Shown: positions 21,254 to 34,011, counted from the first letter of the stretch. The stretch: 64,000 nucleotides of DNA from Sesamum alatum (GCA_034509735.1 JACGWO010000002.1:43355702-43419701), one strand, 5' to 3'. Notes: a model not told the origin generated them from the letters alone. Translations and numbers: made by a program.

Positions 21254-22160
21254 GAGTTAAATTCATTTTGACTCCCTGTAATATGGAAAAATATTAAAAA
21301 TTCCCCTATAAAAATTTAAATATAAAATTCACCCTTTTGATATGAATAAATATTTACGCTGCCCCTGATCAACCTAGAAGTATTTTTTTCTTAAAATAAT
21401 GATTAAAATGCCCCTCATATACCTATAAATTACCTATAATATATTTATTATTATATTTATCTTTATCAAATTATTATTTAAAAAAAATAACACCCCCCCA
21501 ACCCACCCCCTCCCCCCCTTCCTCCGCCCGCCTATTGTCCTCCCCACACCCCCTGCCGGCCCCCGCAGAGGGGGGCGTCGACGCCGGCTCCCCCCCATCT
21601 TGGCGTCGCCCAGAGACGGAGGTCTGGGCGATGGGCCTCCTCTGGGCGTCGCCTGTCGCCCAGATCTCGGAGGGCGACAGGCGATGCCTATCGCCCTTCG
21701 GCCCTGGGCGACAGGGGTCCCTTTCTGCAGCGGCGGCCAAGCCATCACCGATGCTTTATATGTATATATATATATATATATTATTAACATATATATATTA
21801 TTAATTGTATCTTATTATTAATAAAATATTTGTATATTATTTTATGATTTATTAATATAATATATATAATATTATATATAATATTTTAATATTTAATATT
21901 AGGTTGAGAGAGAAGGGAAAAAAAGTAAAAAAAAAAAAAAAAGACACTTTTCAGACGCCCAAGCGCAGTCAACGCACGTGCATAACAAAAGTTTGCCTCA
22001 GGAGATTTTTTGAACTTTATTTTATATCACAGGGGGTGTAATTAATACTTTAATTTTTATATGGGGTCTTTTGAACATGCTCTATATCAGAGGGGGTTCA
22101 TGTATTTTTTCCATAAATTATATATTGCAGGAAGTTAGAGTAAAATATAATAATTGCAGG
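21254..22160. mobile_element. MULE-like element with GC-rich core
   Basis: Outer arms are diverged inverted repeats: 'ttttgactccctgtaatatgg' type on the left and, reversed, 'actctaacttcctgcaatat' on the right, with 'ccctgatca'/'ccctctgatat' words inside. The core at 21490-21740 is GC-rich with repeated 'ctgggcga'/'gtcgccc' words, followed by (TA)n. Ends are approximate and no target duplication is resolved. Confidence 0.45.
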
Positions 22161-22202
22161 GAATTGTTGAAGTGTGCCACGATGAAAAGACTAATTATTC
22201 TT

Positions 22203-23098
22203 TGTAATGCAAATTTTGTGTTTCTAAATTTATTGAAACAAGAAAAATATTACAAATGATTTTTGAATTTAATCAAATATTTTGTGGGTGTAAAATCTCT
22301 AGTTGCAGCCTCTGATTCTTCACTTCAAGAATGCGATCTTCAATTTTGACAACTTCGGAGGTGGAACTTGATGTTTTAACTCCTTCGACGTTGAGTTATA
22401 TTTTCAATAACGTTAATTCGGGGGTCTTTTGACCTTATTTCCGAATTAAACGCTGTAAATTTGGAATTTCTGACTTGAACTTTGGGTGTTTCTTGGTGTA
22501 ATTGACGCTTTCATCTTCCGCCAAAGTGGACTTGTGCCTTGATAACGTTTATTCATGGGTCTCTCGGCTTCTTCTTGAATCTAACATTGAATTTGGATGA
22601 TTTCCGCGACGAACGCCTTGATTTTTGCATTGAATGCCGTGGATCTTCCTTGATTTGCGCTTGAGAGGTTTGAGACTTATTGAATGTTCTCTTAATGCTT
22701 GTGCCTTCAATTGTCTTCGATTGTTTGAGTGTGTCCTCAATTGTTGGAAAAACACCATATTTATAATTGTAGGGTGGAAGACTTTGCCATATTAACTTGT
22801 TGACGTGGCGCGATTTGATTGGCCCTTCATTATTTATTTGGCATTTATTTTCCTAATCACAAGATGTGATCTAGAATTACCAAATTAGTGGTATTTGCTT
22901 CCTTTGTTGGCAAGACAATATTCATATTTTAAATACTTCAATTCCATACATGACAAGATTTAATTTTATCCATCAATAAATATTTTATTTTATAAAAATA
23001 TAAAATTGATGAAAAAATATATAGAACATATCAATAAATAATTGACAATAAATTTAGCTCGCCCATACTCTTTTAATTATTTTATTAATTATAGTACA
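22203..23098 (-). repeat. Diverged LTR related to the solo LTR at 37399-38350
   Basis: On the minus strand, 22203-22770 aligns with the 3' two-thirds of 37399-38350: leader words 'agcattcaagaa', 'gatccacggc', 'cttggcggaagat', 'gaattaacgttat', 'cacccacaaaatatt', ending in a TGTAAT.../...TTACA-type terminus. The U3 part beyond 22770 is poorly conserved, so the far end is approximate. Minor frames in it (22549-22758 minus) are leader reading, not a gene. Confidence 0.5.
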
Positions 23099-23282
23099 TT
23101 AGGATTAGGGTAGTTGCTAATCTTTTTTTCTTTCTGATCAGCAGTCAAAAAGCTAACTATTTCAGTGCTGTCAACAACCTCAAATTCTATACATACAAAC
23201 CAAGTTTATCCCAGGATTCGATTTTACTTGCCCTTTAAAAATGTCGAAACTGTATTACATAACTACCTGAAATTTAAAAATC

Positions 23283-23743
23283 GTAAATTAGAGTTGATTA
23301 TCGAAAATTGATATAATTATAAATATATTTATGTTGTTTGAAAAATTATAAATATTCTTTAATTTTAACGTACGTCTGACAATATGTCCATTTTATTATC
23401 CTTTGTTAAATTTTTATCCAATTTTTGTGGTCAACTATTCAAAACACTCTTTAGATTATGTGTTACAATTTTATATATTTAGTAAAATTTTCTAAAAATA
23501 ATGTCATGGATTAATAGACTATGTTAGTTTTTTAGTTTATCCATTCTCAGATTTTTTTTTATATTTCTTCAAAATGTGTTTTTCCAAAAAATAAAAGGGT
23601 GAAGTATTAATTTCCACTTCACCGTCTATGAGTTATATAATTATTATTTTTTTAAGGGAGTATTTATAATTTTTTAAAATAACGAGGGAATATTCATAAG
23701 TATGTCAAATTAATTTGAAAGAAAGTAGTTGCAATTTATCCTA
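23283..23743. mobile_element. Degenerate MULE-type inverted-repeat element
   Basis: The left arm ('gataattataaatat', 'gaaaaattataaatattc') and the right arm reversed ('attataaatactccc') match the family seen intact at 24568-24993. The outer ends are eroded and no clear duplication remains. Confidence 0.4.
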
Positions 23744-24236
23744 TTTAAGACTAGCTATTGTTGCACGTTGAACGGGGTGTGCTTAATTAAATTTTATTAT
23801 AGTTATTTGATCGAATCAAACAATTAATTAAAATTAATAAAATAAATTATTTGTTAAATGTTATATGACTAAGAATTATTAATAAAATTAATTAATAAAA
23901 GAAGATTATTTGTGAAAGAAATAAATATAATTAGGATTTTAGGCTATTCATATGTTGTTGATCATGGTGGTTACCCTGGGGTCTCCGGTAAGAAATAGTA
24001 TAGACAAATGTTTATTAATTTAATATTGAAAATAAATATACTTTTTATTTTTACTTCTAAATTTTTTAAAATAATTTAATTTAAACAAAAAAATAGAAAC
24101 AGTTTCATACCAATCTTGTAGCTTATTTAATAAATTGTAAGATACTTAGTTATTTTTCAAACTGTCAATTTTCAACTTTTTTTTTTTAATTTTTCACTTT
24201 TATTTTCAAACACCCCCAACTTTCATTATTGTTTAA

Positions 24237-24474
24237 CGGGTTTAATGTAATTTATCACCATGTAATATTGCAAATGAATAAATTACCCCCCATAAAAATA
24301 TAATAGCAATTTATCTCACTGTCTTTTTAAAAATATAGCAATTTACCTCCCTGTCTAAGGGGGTAAATTGCTTCATTTTTAAAAAATACAATGAGGTAAT
24401 TTATTATTATTTTTTTTATAGAGGGATAATTGTACATACCACATATCACGGGGGATAACTTGCATTTTTTTTTC
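24237..24474. mobile_element. MULE-type MITE, about 238 bp
   Basis: Inverted arms of about 100 bp with repeated 'gcaaattacccc'-like words. Perfect flanking ATTGTTTAA(C) at 24228-24237 and 24475-24484 marks a 9-10 bp target duplication. Confidence 0.8.
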
Positions 24475-24567
24475 ATTGTTTAACTTTATAATTTTATTTA
24501 CACCTTATCCCACAATCAAAATAAAAATTATTCCAAAAAACCCCTAATTAGCGTGTCATTTTCTTTA

Positions 24568-24993
24568 GGGTAAATTACATCTACCTCTCTTGAGATTTGA
24601 CATAATTATAAATACCCCCTCGTTCTTTGAGAAATTACAAATATCCCCTGAAGTTTGTAACCATCTAACAAATAACCATTTTCAACTATTTTTTATTGGT
24701 AAACTGACTAAAATGCCCTTATACATTGAATTATTTTTTATTTAATTCTTAAAATTTTTTGGACTACAATGCGTAGGGAGAGGTTTATTAAATTTTTTAC
24801 ACAGAGAAGAAATAATGCAATTTGCCTCGGGTGATTTTTATACAATTCTAATAAAAAATTTAAGGGCAAAATGGTCAATTTCAGACATTTGATTAAAAAT
24901 TAAAAACCTCAAGGAAGTATTTATAATTTTTCAAACAATAAAAAATATTTATAATTATATCAAATTTCAGTGAAGGTAGATGTAATTTACCCC
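24568..24993. mobile_element. MULE-type MITE, 426 bp
   Basis: Inverted arms of about 100 bp starting GGGTAAATTACATCTACC on both ends, flanked by a perfect 9-bp duplication TTTTCTTTA (24559-24567 and 24994-25002). Confidence 0.9.
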
Positions 24994-25002
24994 TTTTCTT
25001 TA

Positions 25003-25827
25003 TACCACATTACTTTTCTCATCGGTCACTAAGATCCACAACGAGATACAAATTTAGATATTGAACTACTGTAATCGAGTACACTACTTTTCTCTTACAA
25101 TAGATTTTAGATCTTGAGTATAATGTTATTATTAATTAATTATTTTATTTTATTTTGTAAAAAAACTATAAATTTTGGTGTATAATTAAAAAACACATCG
25201 TTCTTGTGTACATAACAAGAAAAGAAAAAAGAATAAGGTGATGTTTATGGGCTATACTATATGTATCCAACTCTAAATTAAAGTCGTTAATTAATTAAAG
25301 TTAATTAATTATCACCACTAATTCTTGTCTGCCCCATCCGGGAAATGGTGGTTGGCTGTCCATGATAAACAAACAGCTTGTACGGACAGCCTCACTCTTT
25401 CTGCTTTTTCTTTATTTTTAACATTTTTCTAATAATAATTATTAAAAAAAAGTGAAATAGAAATAATTTGGTTGGGGACGGACGGAATGAGAAATCTTGC
25501 AATATGTGCTCAGATATGTAATCATGAAGATAATTCAAATACGTATATAAATAAAAATAAATAAAATATCATGGATGATTATAGCTGATATATTATTTCT
25601 GAACATAATAAACGTATTATTTTGGAACATATTTTGAAAAAATTATCAAACAAATACAGTTTTTAAATAAAAATAATTTCTAATAGTTCAAGATATTTTT
25701 ATTCATTTATATTTAATTTAAAGAATTATCTCAAAATTTCATGTAAGTGAAGATTTCTTTAGTGAAAGGGGTCTAATTATTAAAATGTATTTAACCCTTC
25801 AAAAAAAATTATAAGCAAGTAGAGTTG
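25003..25827. other. AT-rich spacer, no gene seen
   Basis: No supported frame or paired repeat. Around 25320-25390 it is slightly GC-richer, without an identifiable feature. Confidence 0.45.
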
Positions 25828-25836
25828 CAACTACAA

Positions 25837-26819
25837 GGACAATTGGCATTTTGCACCATCGAATTATAGAGATTTTGCACAATACAATCTTAAATTATAA
25901 ATATAGTACTTTGCACCCTTCAAATATATATTTATTAGCACCATGCACCCTCCACTTGTTTTCAGCGATTTTTCTTGCCGGAAAATTATATCAACCTAAA
26001 TATGAAGGGTTTCTTTTTTCTATTTTCAATTTAACAGCTTCTCTCCAAAACAAATTGAGTAATTGCCATTTTGCACCCTTAAATTTGGCTCCTATTGTAG
26101 TGATATTGAGTGTTTTTCTTAGTTTATGATCTCTGTATCATCTCTTTTTGCCATTGAAGTCTACGATTGAACTCGAATGATACATCTTGATACTGAAAAA
26201 TGTGCTTGCATGATCTGTAACAAATTAAAAATAATTATTACTAATAGCTAGTACTTCAACAAGTTATCACAATAATATATAAAGACAATAAAGAACTAAT
26301 ATTCTTTAACTAAACCAGGATGTAGTATTCGAAAGATACAAACTAATTATTCGGCAATGTGTAATCTCCAACACATGAAACATACATAAAACGTTTTTTT
26401 AATATTATTCTGCACAATATATACTTTTTTCTTTGTTGTTTATTGATAGGAAATGGGTTGCAAAGTGACTGAATTTAGGAGAGTAATGAAGAAGTTTTGA
26501 GTCTGATGTCTCCTTTGCCCCTTTCTTTTCTTACGTTTTCATATTTTCCCCCCCTTTTTTGTTATGAATTTGCCCCTCTCTTGCACATGCAAGTCATGTG
26601 CTAATTTATTTTGAAGAGAAGACTGTTAAATTGATTTAAAAAAAAAACTTTTATATTTAAGTTGATAAAATTTTCCAACAAGAAAAGTCGTCGGAAACAA
26701 GTGAATGGTGCATGGTGCTAATAAATATATAATTGAAGGGTGCAAAGTATTATTTTTATAATTTAAGGTTGCATTGTGCAAAACCTTTATAATTCGAGGG
26801 TGCAAGATGCCAATTGTCC
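25837..26819. mobile_element. Inverted-repeat element with 190-bp arms, 983 bp
   Basis: Both ends start GGACAATTGGCAT, then 'ttgcaccctcgaattata' type text, and remain alignable for about 190 bp, including 'ttgttttcagcgatttttct'. The flanks CAACTACAA (25828-25836) and CGACTACAA (26820-26828) match at 8 of 9. The interior (26030-26640) has no recognised gene. A Mutator-type non-autonomous element fits best. Confidence 0.8.
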
Positions 26820-26905
26820 CGACTACAATTAATGAATCAATCCAAAGTATTAAAAATTACATGTTAATGTAGGAATTTCATGAGCATCAATCATGTCGAC
26901 AAAAA

Positions 26906-27142
26906 GGGCATAAATGCAATTTACCCCCTGTGATATAAGAAATGAGCAAAAAAATTATTGTAAATAATTAGCAAATTACCCTCCGTGATCTTAAAATGAA
27001 GCAAATTACCCCTGTGTTTTCCCTTAATAAAAGGATAATTTATTTCGTTTCTCAAAACACAGTGAGATAATTTATTAATTATTTTTTCACAAGAAATTTT
27101 TATTCATTTCTTATATCACGCGAGGTAAATTGCATTTATCCT
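26906..27142. mobile_element. MULE-type MITE, 237 bp
   Basis: The arms start 'gggcataaatgcaatttacc' and, reversed, 'ggataaatgcaatttacc', both running on through 'gtgatataagaaatga'. The flanks CGACAAAAA (26897-26905) and TGACAAAAA (27143-27151) differ by one C/T change. Confidence 0.85.
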
Positions 27143-27151
27143 TGACAAAAA

Positions 27152-28780
27152 AGTAAAGTATTTCTGTGCATGGATCAGATATTCAACGTAAAGAAAGGCC
27201 GAATCATGACTTGTTTTCTTCTTTTATTATTATTAATTAAATAATTACTTTATCAACCTAGAAAGAGAAGACGACGACTCTTCAAAAACTAAAAAAAAAA
27301 AGCGTAAAAGACCCAGAAAAAATTGAAGTGGGGCATGTTGACGGTGGGGGATCTACTCCACTCCCGCATTTTCAGGGCCTGTACGGTCCTTAGAGATCCA
27401 TTAGATTAAGTTCGCCGAACACAAAATCATAATATCTCACGTGTCATCACCTTTTTGCCCCTTTCGCTAATTTAAGTAATCTTGCTTACTGCGCGCACAG
27501 GTAGTCAAAGCACTCAATATATGGATTAAGGGTTGGTAATTTAATGATATAAGGGATTTAAAAATTATACGATTCGATTTTATTAAATATGTGGGTAATT
27601 ATCTTACTTAATGAGAGTTTATTATGAAATTATTTATTAATACTGTAAGTTTATTTGATCGATATCAATGTATTTGTCGATATATTGATATTAGTTAGAT
27701 ATAAATTCCACCATTTCTATAAAAAAAAATTCGGGGATTTATTTAAACATAATACATATATATATATATATTTATCATACATCAAAATATTGATATTAAT
27801 GAAAAATAAACCTTAGAACATCTACTTTAATTGGTTTTAACATATAAATCTTCTGAATTCGTTCTATATAATAGAAACTACTTGATGCGAGCAAGAATAG
27901 CTCGTTAAAGAAGTCTTTGGGCTCAAAGTTTGTTTGGGCCGATGCAAGCCTGAAAAAGAGTAATCATGCAATAAAATATTAGCATCCTGACGCTCAAGTC
28001 CGTACACAATTATAGAAAAATAAAATTAAGAGAAATAAGGATAGCATTGAGTGTTTTTAGAGAGTGAGAAAGTGATATGAGTTGCTAGATGGTGTTCTTG
28101 CAATGCTGTGTGTTCATGCAAAAAGATGCGTTACTTACGCGCTTGAAAAAAAAAATGCGGAAAAATAAAACTGGTGGCTTTTTTATAGCCACGGTCCCCC
28201 AAAACCGGATTGCAATAAGTGCTAAATCTTCCTTAAGACTCAGGGTCAGCGAGTTATTGGGTGATATTAGTTTTAGGAGAATGTAATTGAGATTATAGTA
28301 GATCACGTGGGAAACATTGTTGTAATTTTTATTATAGATTGAGACAAGAAGCTTAATGTACGACTAAGACTATTATGCTATTAAACAATTTTCTGTAATT
28401 TTCTTATTGCGCGTTCTCTGGGCCTGCAAATTATTTATAAGATTGGATTCATCGGCAATTAATTTTGTTTATCTCATCTCTAAGAATACAGATATACAAC
28501 GACCTTTGCTACTAAAGTAGCACAATTACAAACTTTGAAGAAAACTAACGGACAAAGCGATATTACTTACAAACTTATTTCTAGCTATAACCTCTACTTG
28601 CATCAATGATTATTGTTATGCTTTGTGGAATGGGCATATGGAGTGCGGATGAAGTGTTGCATGACTATATCGAAATGAAACTATGGTGGAAGTGCCTACC
28701 TTCTTACAAAGAGATATTGCATATGTTATTCTGAACAGACATTGTTTAGTTTCTATTTTAGTCAGGAGCAAAAGTGGCAC
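27152..28780. other. Intergenic DNA, no gene seen
   Basis: Mostly AT-rich. 27340-27430 and 28080-28270 are modestly GC-richer, with short frames lacking domains. No paired repeats noticed. Confidence 0.4.
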
Positions 28781-29790
28781 TTTTGAAAGGTTATGACCTT
28801 TAAATCATTCCGAATGGATCGATCAAATTTGAGTCACTCCATTGACATAAGGGGGCCCATTTTCACTCCATACAGCTCGCGATGAGCCTGCTGTTCTCAA
28901 CCAATGAAACATCTTTCAACCAAAGGACGCAGCCTTTATTCGCCCTTGTGTGATTTAGACCGGTTCGGTATGGCCATCCGATGATTAAGGATAGTTATCG
29001 GAACCATCATTTCCACTTATCATCGTGTGTTGGGGAGACTTCACGAGTCTATTCCCTCGATGGGTGGCGACATCGCATATTTTCAACGCGGGTAGCCTCA
29101 TGAAAACTTCATGGTAGTCTACATATGTACCAAATCACGTTGGTCACGATACAGGCTTAAATTATTTAATTATCATGTCACTTTCCCTCGTTTTCAAACA
29201 TAAGTCGCATCTAAAATCTAGGAAATTTCCGTTTGAGAACAACACAAATCTTTCAAAGCAGTGCTATTAAGTTCGGGGAGTCTCTTAAATCGATGATATG
29301 CCAACTAAATGCGGACTAGTTCTCCAGTCCCGAGTTCCTAGGCAGGGGTCGGGACACAATGCAATGTTCGCCGCCTTTATCGCCTCTTCATTTCTCTCAG
29401 TCATGCTCTAAGTTGCGCGTTCCAGCGCTGCGCTCTTGCATTGCGAGAACGATATGCCTCCCGCTTTATGCCTCCTGCTCACTTGGGACGACGCGGCCAG
29501 CCTGGTCGCGCCAAACTCAGCACCGAGGCCTCTTAAGGCCAACTGGTGCGTTGAAGCGTGGCCCACTTTCTTTCTTAAAGTCGTATCACATGGCGGTGTA
29601 ATCCTGGCCAGTAGGGGTTACTCCCTCGTTGGACCTGCACCTCCAAGGCGTTCCTACCACAATGGTTCTGTAAACAAATTCGGGGGGTCACTTCCAAGTA
29701 CGGTGAGGCCTCCTCTGATTTGCCACGACAGTTGTCGATATCCTTACAGTATCACTAACTGATCGTCCGTCAGAATTCTCATCAAGTAAA
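28781..29790. other. GC-richer island of unknown origin
   Basis: About 1 kb with near-balanced base composition inside AT-rich DNA, and sharp composition steps at both sides. Frames at 29359-29601 and 29436-29762 overlap in different phases and match nothing I recognise. There are no LTR ends, inverted repeats or target duplications. Possible sources are an organellar insertion (mitochondrial more than plastid), an old LTR, or a captured gene; the sequence alone does not decide. Confidence 0.3.
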
Positions 29791-30095
29791 AAAGAAAAAT
29801 ATTAGCCCCCGTTTTAACGCACGTTTACAAACCATTCACATAAAATTGGTTTGTATGATTCAATTGACTCTTGAGTTTATGTTTAGATTAAATCAAAATT
29901 AGTCTGTATGATTCAATTGACCTCTAATTTCTTGCAATATATAATTTATGATGCTACAAATTCACACTATCTTAAATGTTCATACACAAACACCACAATT
30001 GCAAGTTTTTCTACTAAACACTATATATGCAACATGTGATGTTTCAGACGTTTAGTCAATACATAAGGTGGAATACGATTGTTTTTATTACCTTA

Positions 30096-30370
30096 TCTAT
30101 ACTATTATAAAAGAAAACCTTTTGGCGTACCAATTTTTAAATATTCAAATTTACCCTTCAATTTTTTTTCGTTTTTAAAAAATTATTGGTTAGAAAAAGT
30201 AATTTTAATATTTTTTCCTCTCACCCACTACTCCATATTTCTCTCACCTCACTTCATATTTCTATCTTCTTACAAACTTTGTTTATCATTCCTTCACAAT
30301 TTTTTTTTTCTTTTCATCTCACACAATTTTTTATATGCTCGCGAGGACTGCGGTGCAAGCCAATGACTAA
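30096..30370 (+). mobile_element. Short Helitron-like element, copy A
   Basis: Starts TCTATACTATTATAAAAG after an A and ends near GACTAA. It aligns in reverse with 32799-33087 along its length (shared 'aaatttaccctt', 'tttctctcac', 'atttttttatatg'). The TC start and CTRR end fit non-autonomous Helitrons, but the 3' flank is not T, so ends are tentative. Confidence 0.55.
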
Positions 30371-31639
30371 GTTCTATATATATATAACTACATATATATA
30401 TATATATGTATATCATTATAAACGATCAGGTACAACCTAAATCCAAATTAATTTTTGAATCAAATATTAATGGTTTCATAATTTTGTAATTTTTTAATGA
30501 TGAAGAAAAAATCTCGCGTTGATTAATATCTCCATCTATTTTAAATTAAGCATTGGTATGCATGTAATCTATATACTAGATCCCCGACCCTCAAAAATTA
30601 GAAATTACTTCATGAGAGTATAAGCAATTTGGTAATTTAAAAAAAAAAAAAAATTTATAAGTGCAAATTCAAAATATTTAGGAATTAAAGTTTATCCATC
30701 CAAAAAAGTTACGTTAATTTCAATTAACACTAGTTTATTTTATTCTTATTTTAAATTATATATTTTTTAAGTGTAGCCAAATACTTATTATCACATCTCA
30801 TGGGCCTATATATCTCATGAGTATAATTTTAAATTGAATCAGGTATAAATCGTTATTTTCTATATTTAGAACCATCCATTAACATAGTTTTCCTCATCAT
30901 GACAGTTTTTTTTAATTGAAGTTCCACCTATATTGTTAAAGTAAGTCTTTCTGATTTTCATATCAAAGTTGAATGCTTGTTTTTGTTTTTTTCTTAGTTT
31001 TTTCTGTATTCAGTTTTGATTTTTAATCTTTTGTTATTATTCAGGGTTAAAAAAATCGAACATCACTATTTTATTTAAAAATTAATAGACTATTTTCCAA
31101 ACTTTCTTAACTTCGATCCCACTTATTGAAAAAAGGTAATTATCTTATATTATGATGCCGTCTAAATTGTTCTTCAAAGCCCAAGATAAAGAAGTAGAAA
31201 AAGTACAATGAAAAATGAGGTAATGAAAAAAATATTACGATATATATATTAAAATTCATTATCTCTTTACATTCGAGACCTCAACTCTATCATTTAAACT
31301 GTATTTTTTCTTAATCATACAATTTATACATGGATATATTTATGTTCATATATATATATATATATATTCATAATGATGAATGTGAGAGTGATTTTTAATT
31401 TAGGTTTTAGGGATTCGGAAGTTTGATTAGGTTTTCAAATAGCTAAAGCCAATTCACATGCCTCCCAAAGATAATAATTAATTGGTGATCATAATAAGAG
31501 CTTAAAGTCGTGTTTGCAGTCACGATGTGACAACTTTCGTACTAAATATAATAACTAATTACATTCTTATCTTGACCTAATTAATACCTACCATCACCTC
31601 TCTCGTTGCTAAAAGAGTCAAGTGTCTAATCATAGACAT
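30371..31639. other. AT-rich intergenic DNA, no gene seen
   Basis: Contains (TA)n runs near 30379-30413 and 31351-31368. No supported gene or element. Confidence 0.45.
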
Positions 31640-31704
31640 GAGGTACTATATAAAGGCACCATTTCAAGTTTTCAACAAACCAAACATCACTTTCCCGCTA
31701 ACTT

Positions 31705-32031
31705 CGAGGGTGTTTGGCTAAACTTATAAGCGTCTCAAAATATTTTATAATATATTTCAGAATTTATAAGTTCTAAAAAATTTTTTAACAAGAAATTTTC
31801 CTTAAAGAATTTATAAGAGCCCAAATAAAATGTTTTGCATCTTATATGCTCTTAAAAAAAAGTTAATATTATCCAAAAAAAAATTCAAAACATCTTTAGC
31901 TCTATAAGATTGATATGCTAAAAGACAAAATTATTCTCATTCACAGTCACAATCACTCCCTCTCCACACACGCACTGCGCGGCACACACAGGCCTCTTCT
32001 CTCCACACACACGCACACGCACACGCTTTCT

Positions 32032-32070
<39 letters not shown>

Positions 32071-32738
32071 TAAAACTCTCTTAGGAATTTTAAAGAATTT
32101 TATAGCTATTTAATTTTTTTACATTCAAAAAATAGAAAATATTTTATTATTAAATAATATATTATTATAGTTAAACAAAAATAAAATTGCTACTCATATT
32201 ATATTTATTGAAAAAATATAAATTCAAGATATTACCAATTATACGACTAGAAATAGTCATTACATCAACAAAGAAAACATAAATTATATACATATGTTAA
32301 TATTCGATTAGCATGAATTTACTCATATATTATTTTCATTCAAAATTTTAAATCATAATCCGCCATTTTTTTTTTTTAATTTTTGTAAACACAACTATCT
32401 AATAAATTTGATTTGAAATTAAACTAAAGTGTACTAATTATGAAATTAATTTTAAAAGTTTTTAAATATAAAATATATAAAAAAATAACAACTTATTTGA
32501 TTATATATAATAGTATCATGTCCTTTTTCAATATCTTACCAATAAAAAGATTTTATTATGCAAGCACTCTAACATTATATAAGATGTGAAAATATCTAAT
32601 AAGCTTTAGTATCTTATTTTGTCCAAACGCTTTAAAAGTTTGTTTTTAAAATAAGACCAATATCTTATAAGTTACTAAAACATCTTATAAGATGTAAAAA
32701 ACTTATTAGATGTTGAAAAAAGCTTACCAAAACACCCT
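31705..32738. mobile_element. Harbinger/Tourist-like element, 1.03 kb
   Basis: The left end CGAGGGTGTTTGGCTAA and the right end, reversed, AGGGTGTTTTGGTAAGC are inverted repeats. A 3-bp repeat CTT (31702-31704, 32739-32741) flanks it. The interior is AT-rich with a (CA)n/(CT)n compound microsatellite (about 31985-32070) and no transposase. A shorter relative sits at 39714-39961 with CTA repeats. Confidence 0.6.
31985..32072. repeat. Compound (CA)n(CT)n(CA)n microsatellite
   Basis: Direct reading: several CACACA runs, then about 12 CT units, then about 8 CA units, inside the Harbinger-like element. Confidence 0.9.
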
Positions 32739-32798
32739 CTTAGTACAATTTTATCAATAAGCAACCAGATGTCGCACTTTGATTTAAGATTTGCCATT

Positions 32799-33087
32799 CT
32801 AGTCATTGCTCCACGTGGTCCGCACATACATATAAAAAATAATGTGGGATGAGATGAAGAGAAAAATAAAATTGTTAAAAAATAATAATAATCATGGTGT
32901 GAGGGAATAAGAAAGAAAAAATGTGGTGTGATGTGAGAGAAATATAAAGTAATGGGTAACAGTGAGATTATTAAAAAATATAGAAATGACTCTTCTAACA
33001 ATTTTTTCAAATGAAGAAATGAATTAAAGGGTAAATTTGAGTATTCAAATTAGTATACTGAAAGATTTTCTTTTATAATAATATAGA
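32799..33087 (-). mobile_element. Short Helitron-like element, copy B
   Basis: On the minus strand it starts TCTATATTATTATAAAAG after an A and ends GACTAG. It aligns over its whole length with copy A at 30096-30370. It sits exactly where the third membrane-gene copy is cut off. Confidence 0.6.
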
Positions 33088-34011
33088 TATAGATATAGAT
33101 AGATTATAAAAAAAAAAAATTACAAGTTTATTCCAAAAATGGGGAGACTTGCAATATTACCCATTCAAAAAACCAATTATTCTTCCTTCCATTCTTTTGT
33201 AGTGTAAAAATTTTAGACAGGGATAAGAATTTTATAAGATTAACTTGAAAGTAATTTTCTTTAGGTTAATTTGAAAGTAGTTTTCATTAGGTTTAAATCT
33301 ATATAAATTATTAAATATCGTTTTTGTGATTTTTTATTATTTTGATTTTGCTAACATTAAGTTTTCTATTTTTCTTGTAAATTCATTTTGTATACTGGAT
33401 ATTTGTTAGCTGGAAGTTGGCCTTCAAAATGTTTTTAAAGACTTTTAGTTGTATATTTTCTTGAATTATTGTGTATTTGATTTTAATTATCTCAAAAACT
33501 TGTTATTCTTTGTTACAATAAAGATTTTTAACTGTGTATGTTCTTTTAACCTATTATATATTTAACTTCAACTACTCCGATAGCTTGTTACTTTTTGTCA
33601 ATTGAAGAGTTTTTGACTATATATAATTGTACTTTCTATTAGTCTCAACATCGATTTTGTTATAAGTATTAAAACTGCATCGAAATTGTACAAAACCACA
33701 TTTTCGATTTTGGTTTCAAAAGTGATAATTAGATAAATTGTTTTGTAAAAACGCTAATGACAATTCGATTTCAAAATAGCTTAGATAAAATTGGAACCGC
33801 ATCCCTAATTATTCCCACAACTTCTCTTCTAGTACATCTATCCGATGATTTTGTTATTCTTTTTATATTATATTTTATCTTTAAAATTAAATTACCGTAT
33901 CTTTACCATTTCTATTTCTCTAATTGTTATCAATCTAATTTTGAGTGAGTATTCACTCGAGGAGTATTGCAATATTGATATATCCATAAATTTATTAAAA
34001 TATTTATATAA
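33088..34011. other. AT-rich spacer, no gene seen
   Basis: No supported gene. A short frame at 33757-33948 has no domain. Confidence 0.45.

Larger units (their letters stand above)
31640..32801 (+). pseudogene. Broken third copy of the small membrane-protein gene
   Basis: A TATA box (ctatataaagg, 31646-31656) is followed by leader text ending 'cccgctaactt' (31694-31704). A 1.03-kb transposon follows (31705-32738). Then the leader resumes ('cttagtacaattttatc') to an ATG at 32769 that encodes MSHFDLRFAIL, matching the starts MSYFDLRYVFL and MCCFDLRYVFL of the two intact genes. Coding text stops at a Helitron-like element beginning at 32799, and no later part of the protein is found beyond it. 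So this locus kept only promoter, leader and 11 codons. Joining the leader halves across the insertion gives 'ctaacttagtacaatttta', resembling 'ctaattaagctgatagtttt' of copy 2. Confidence 0.6.

Noticed and set aside
29359..29762. Overlapping 80- and 108-residue frames in the GC-balanced island
   Set aside because: Two phases are equally open, no domain is recognised and no splice or promoter context is seen; kept only as an anomalous region.
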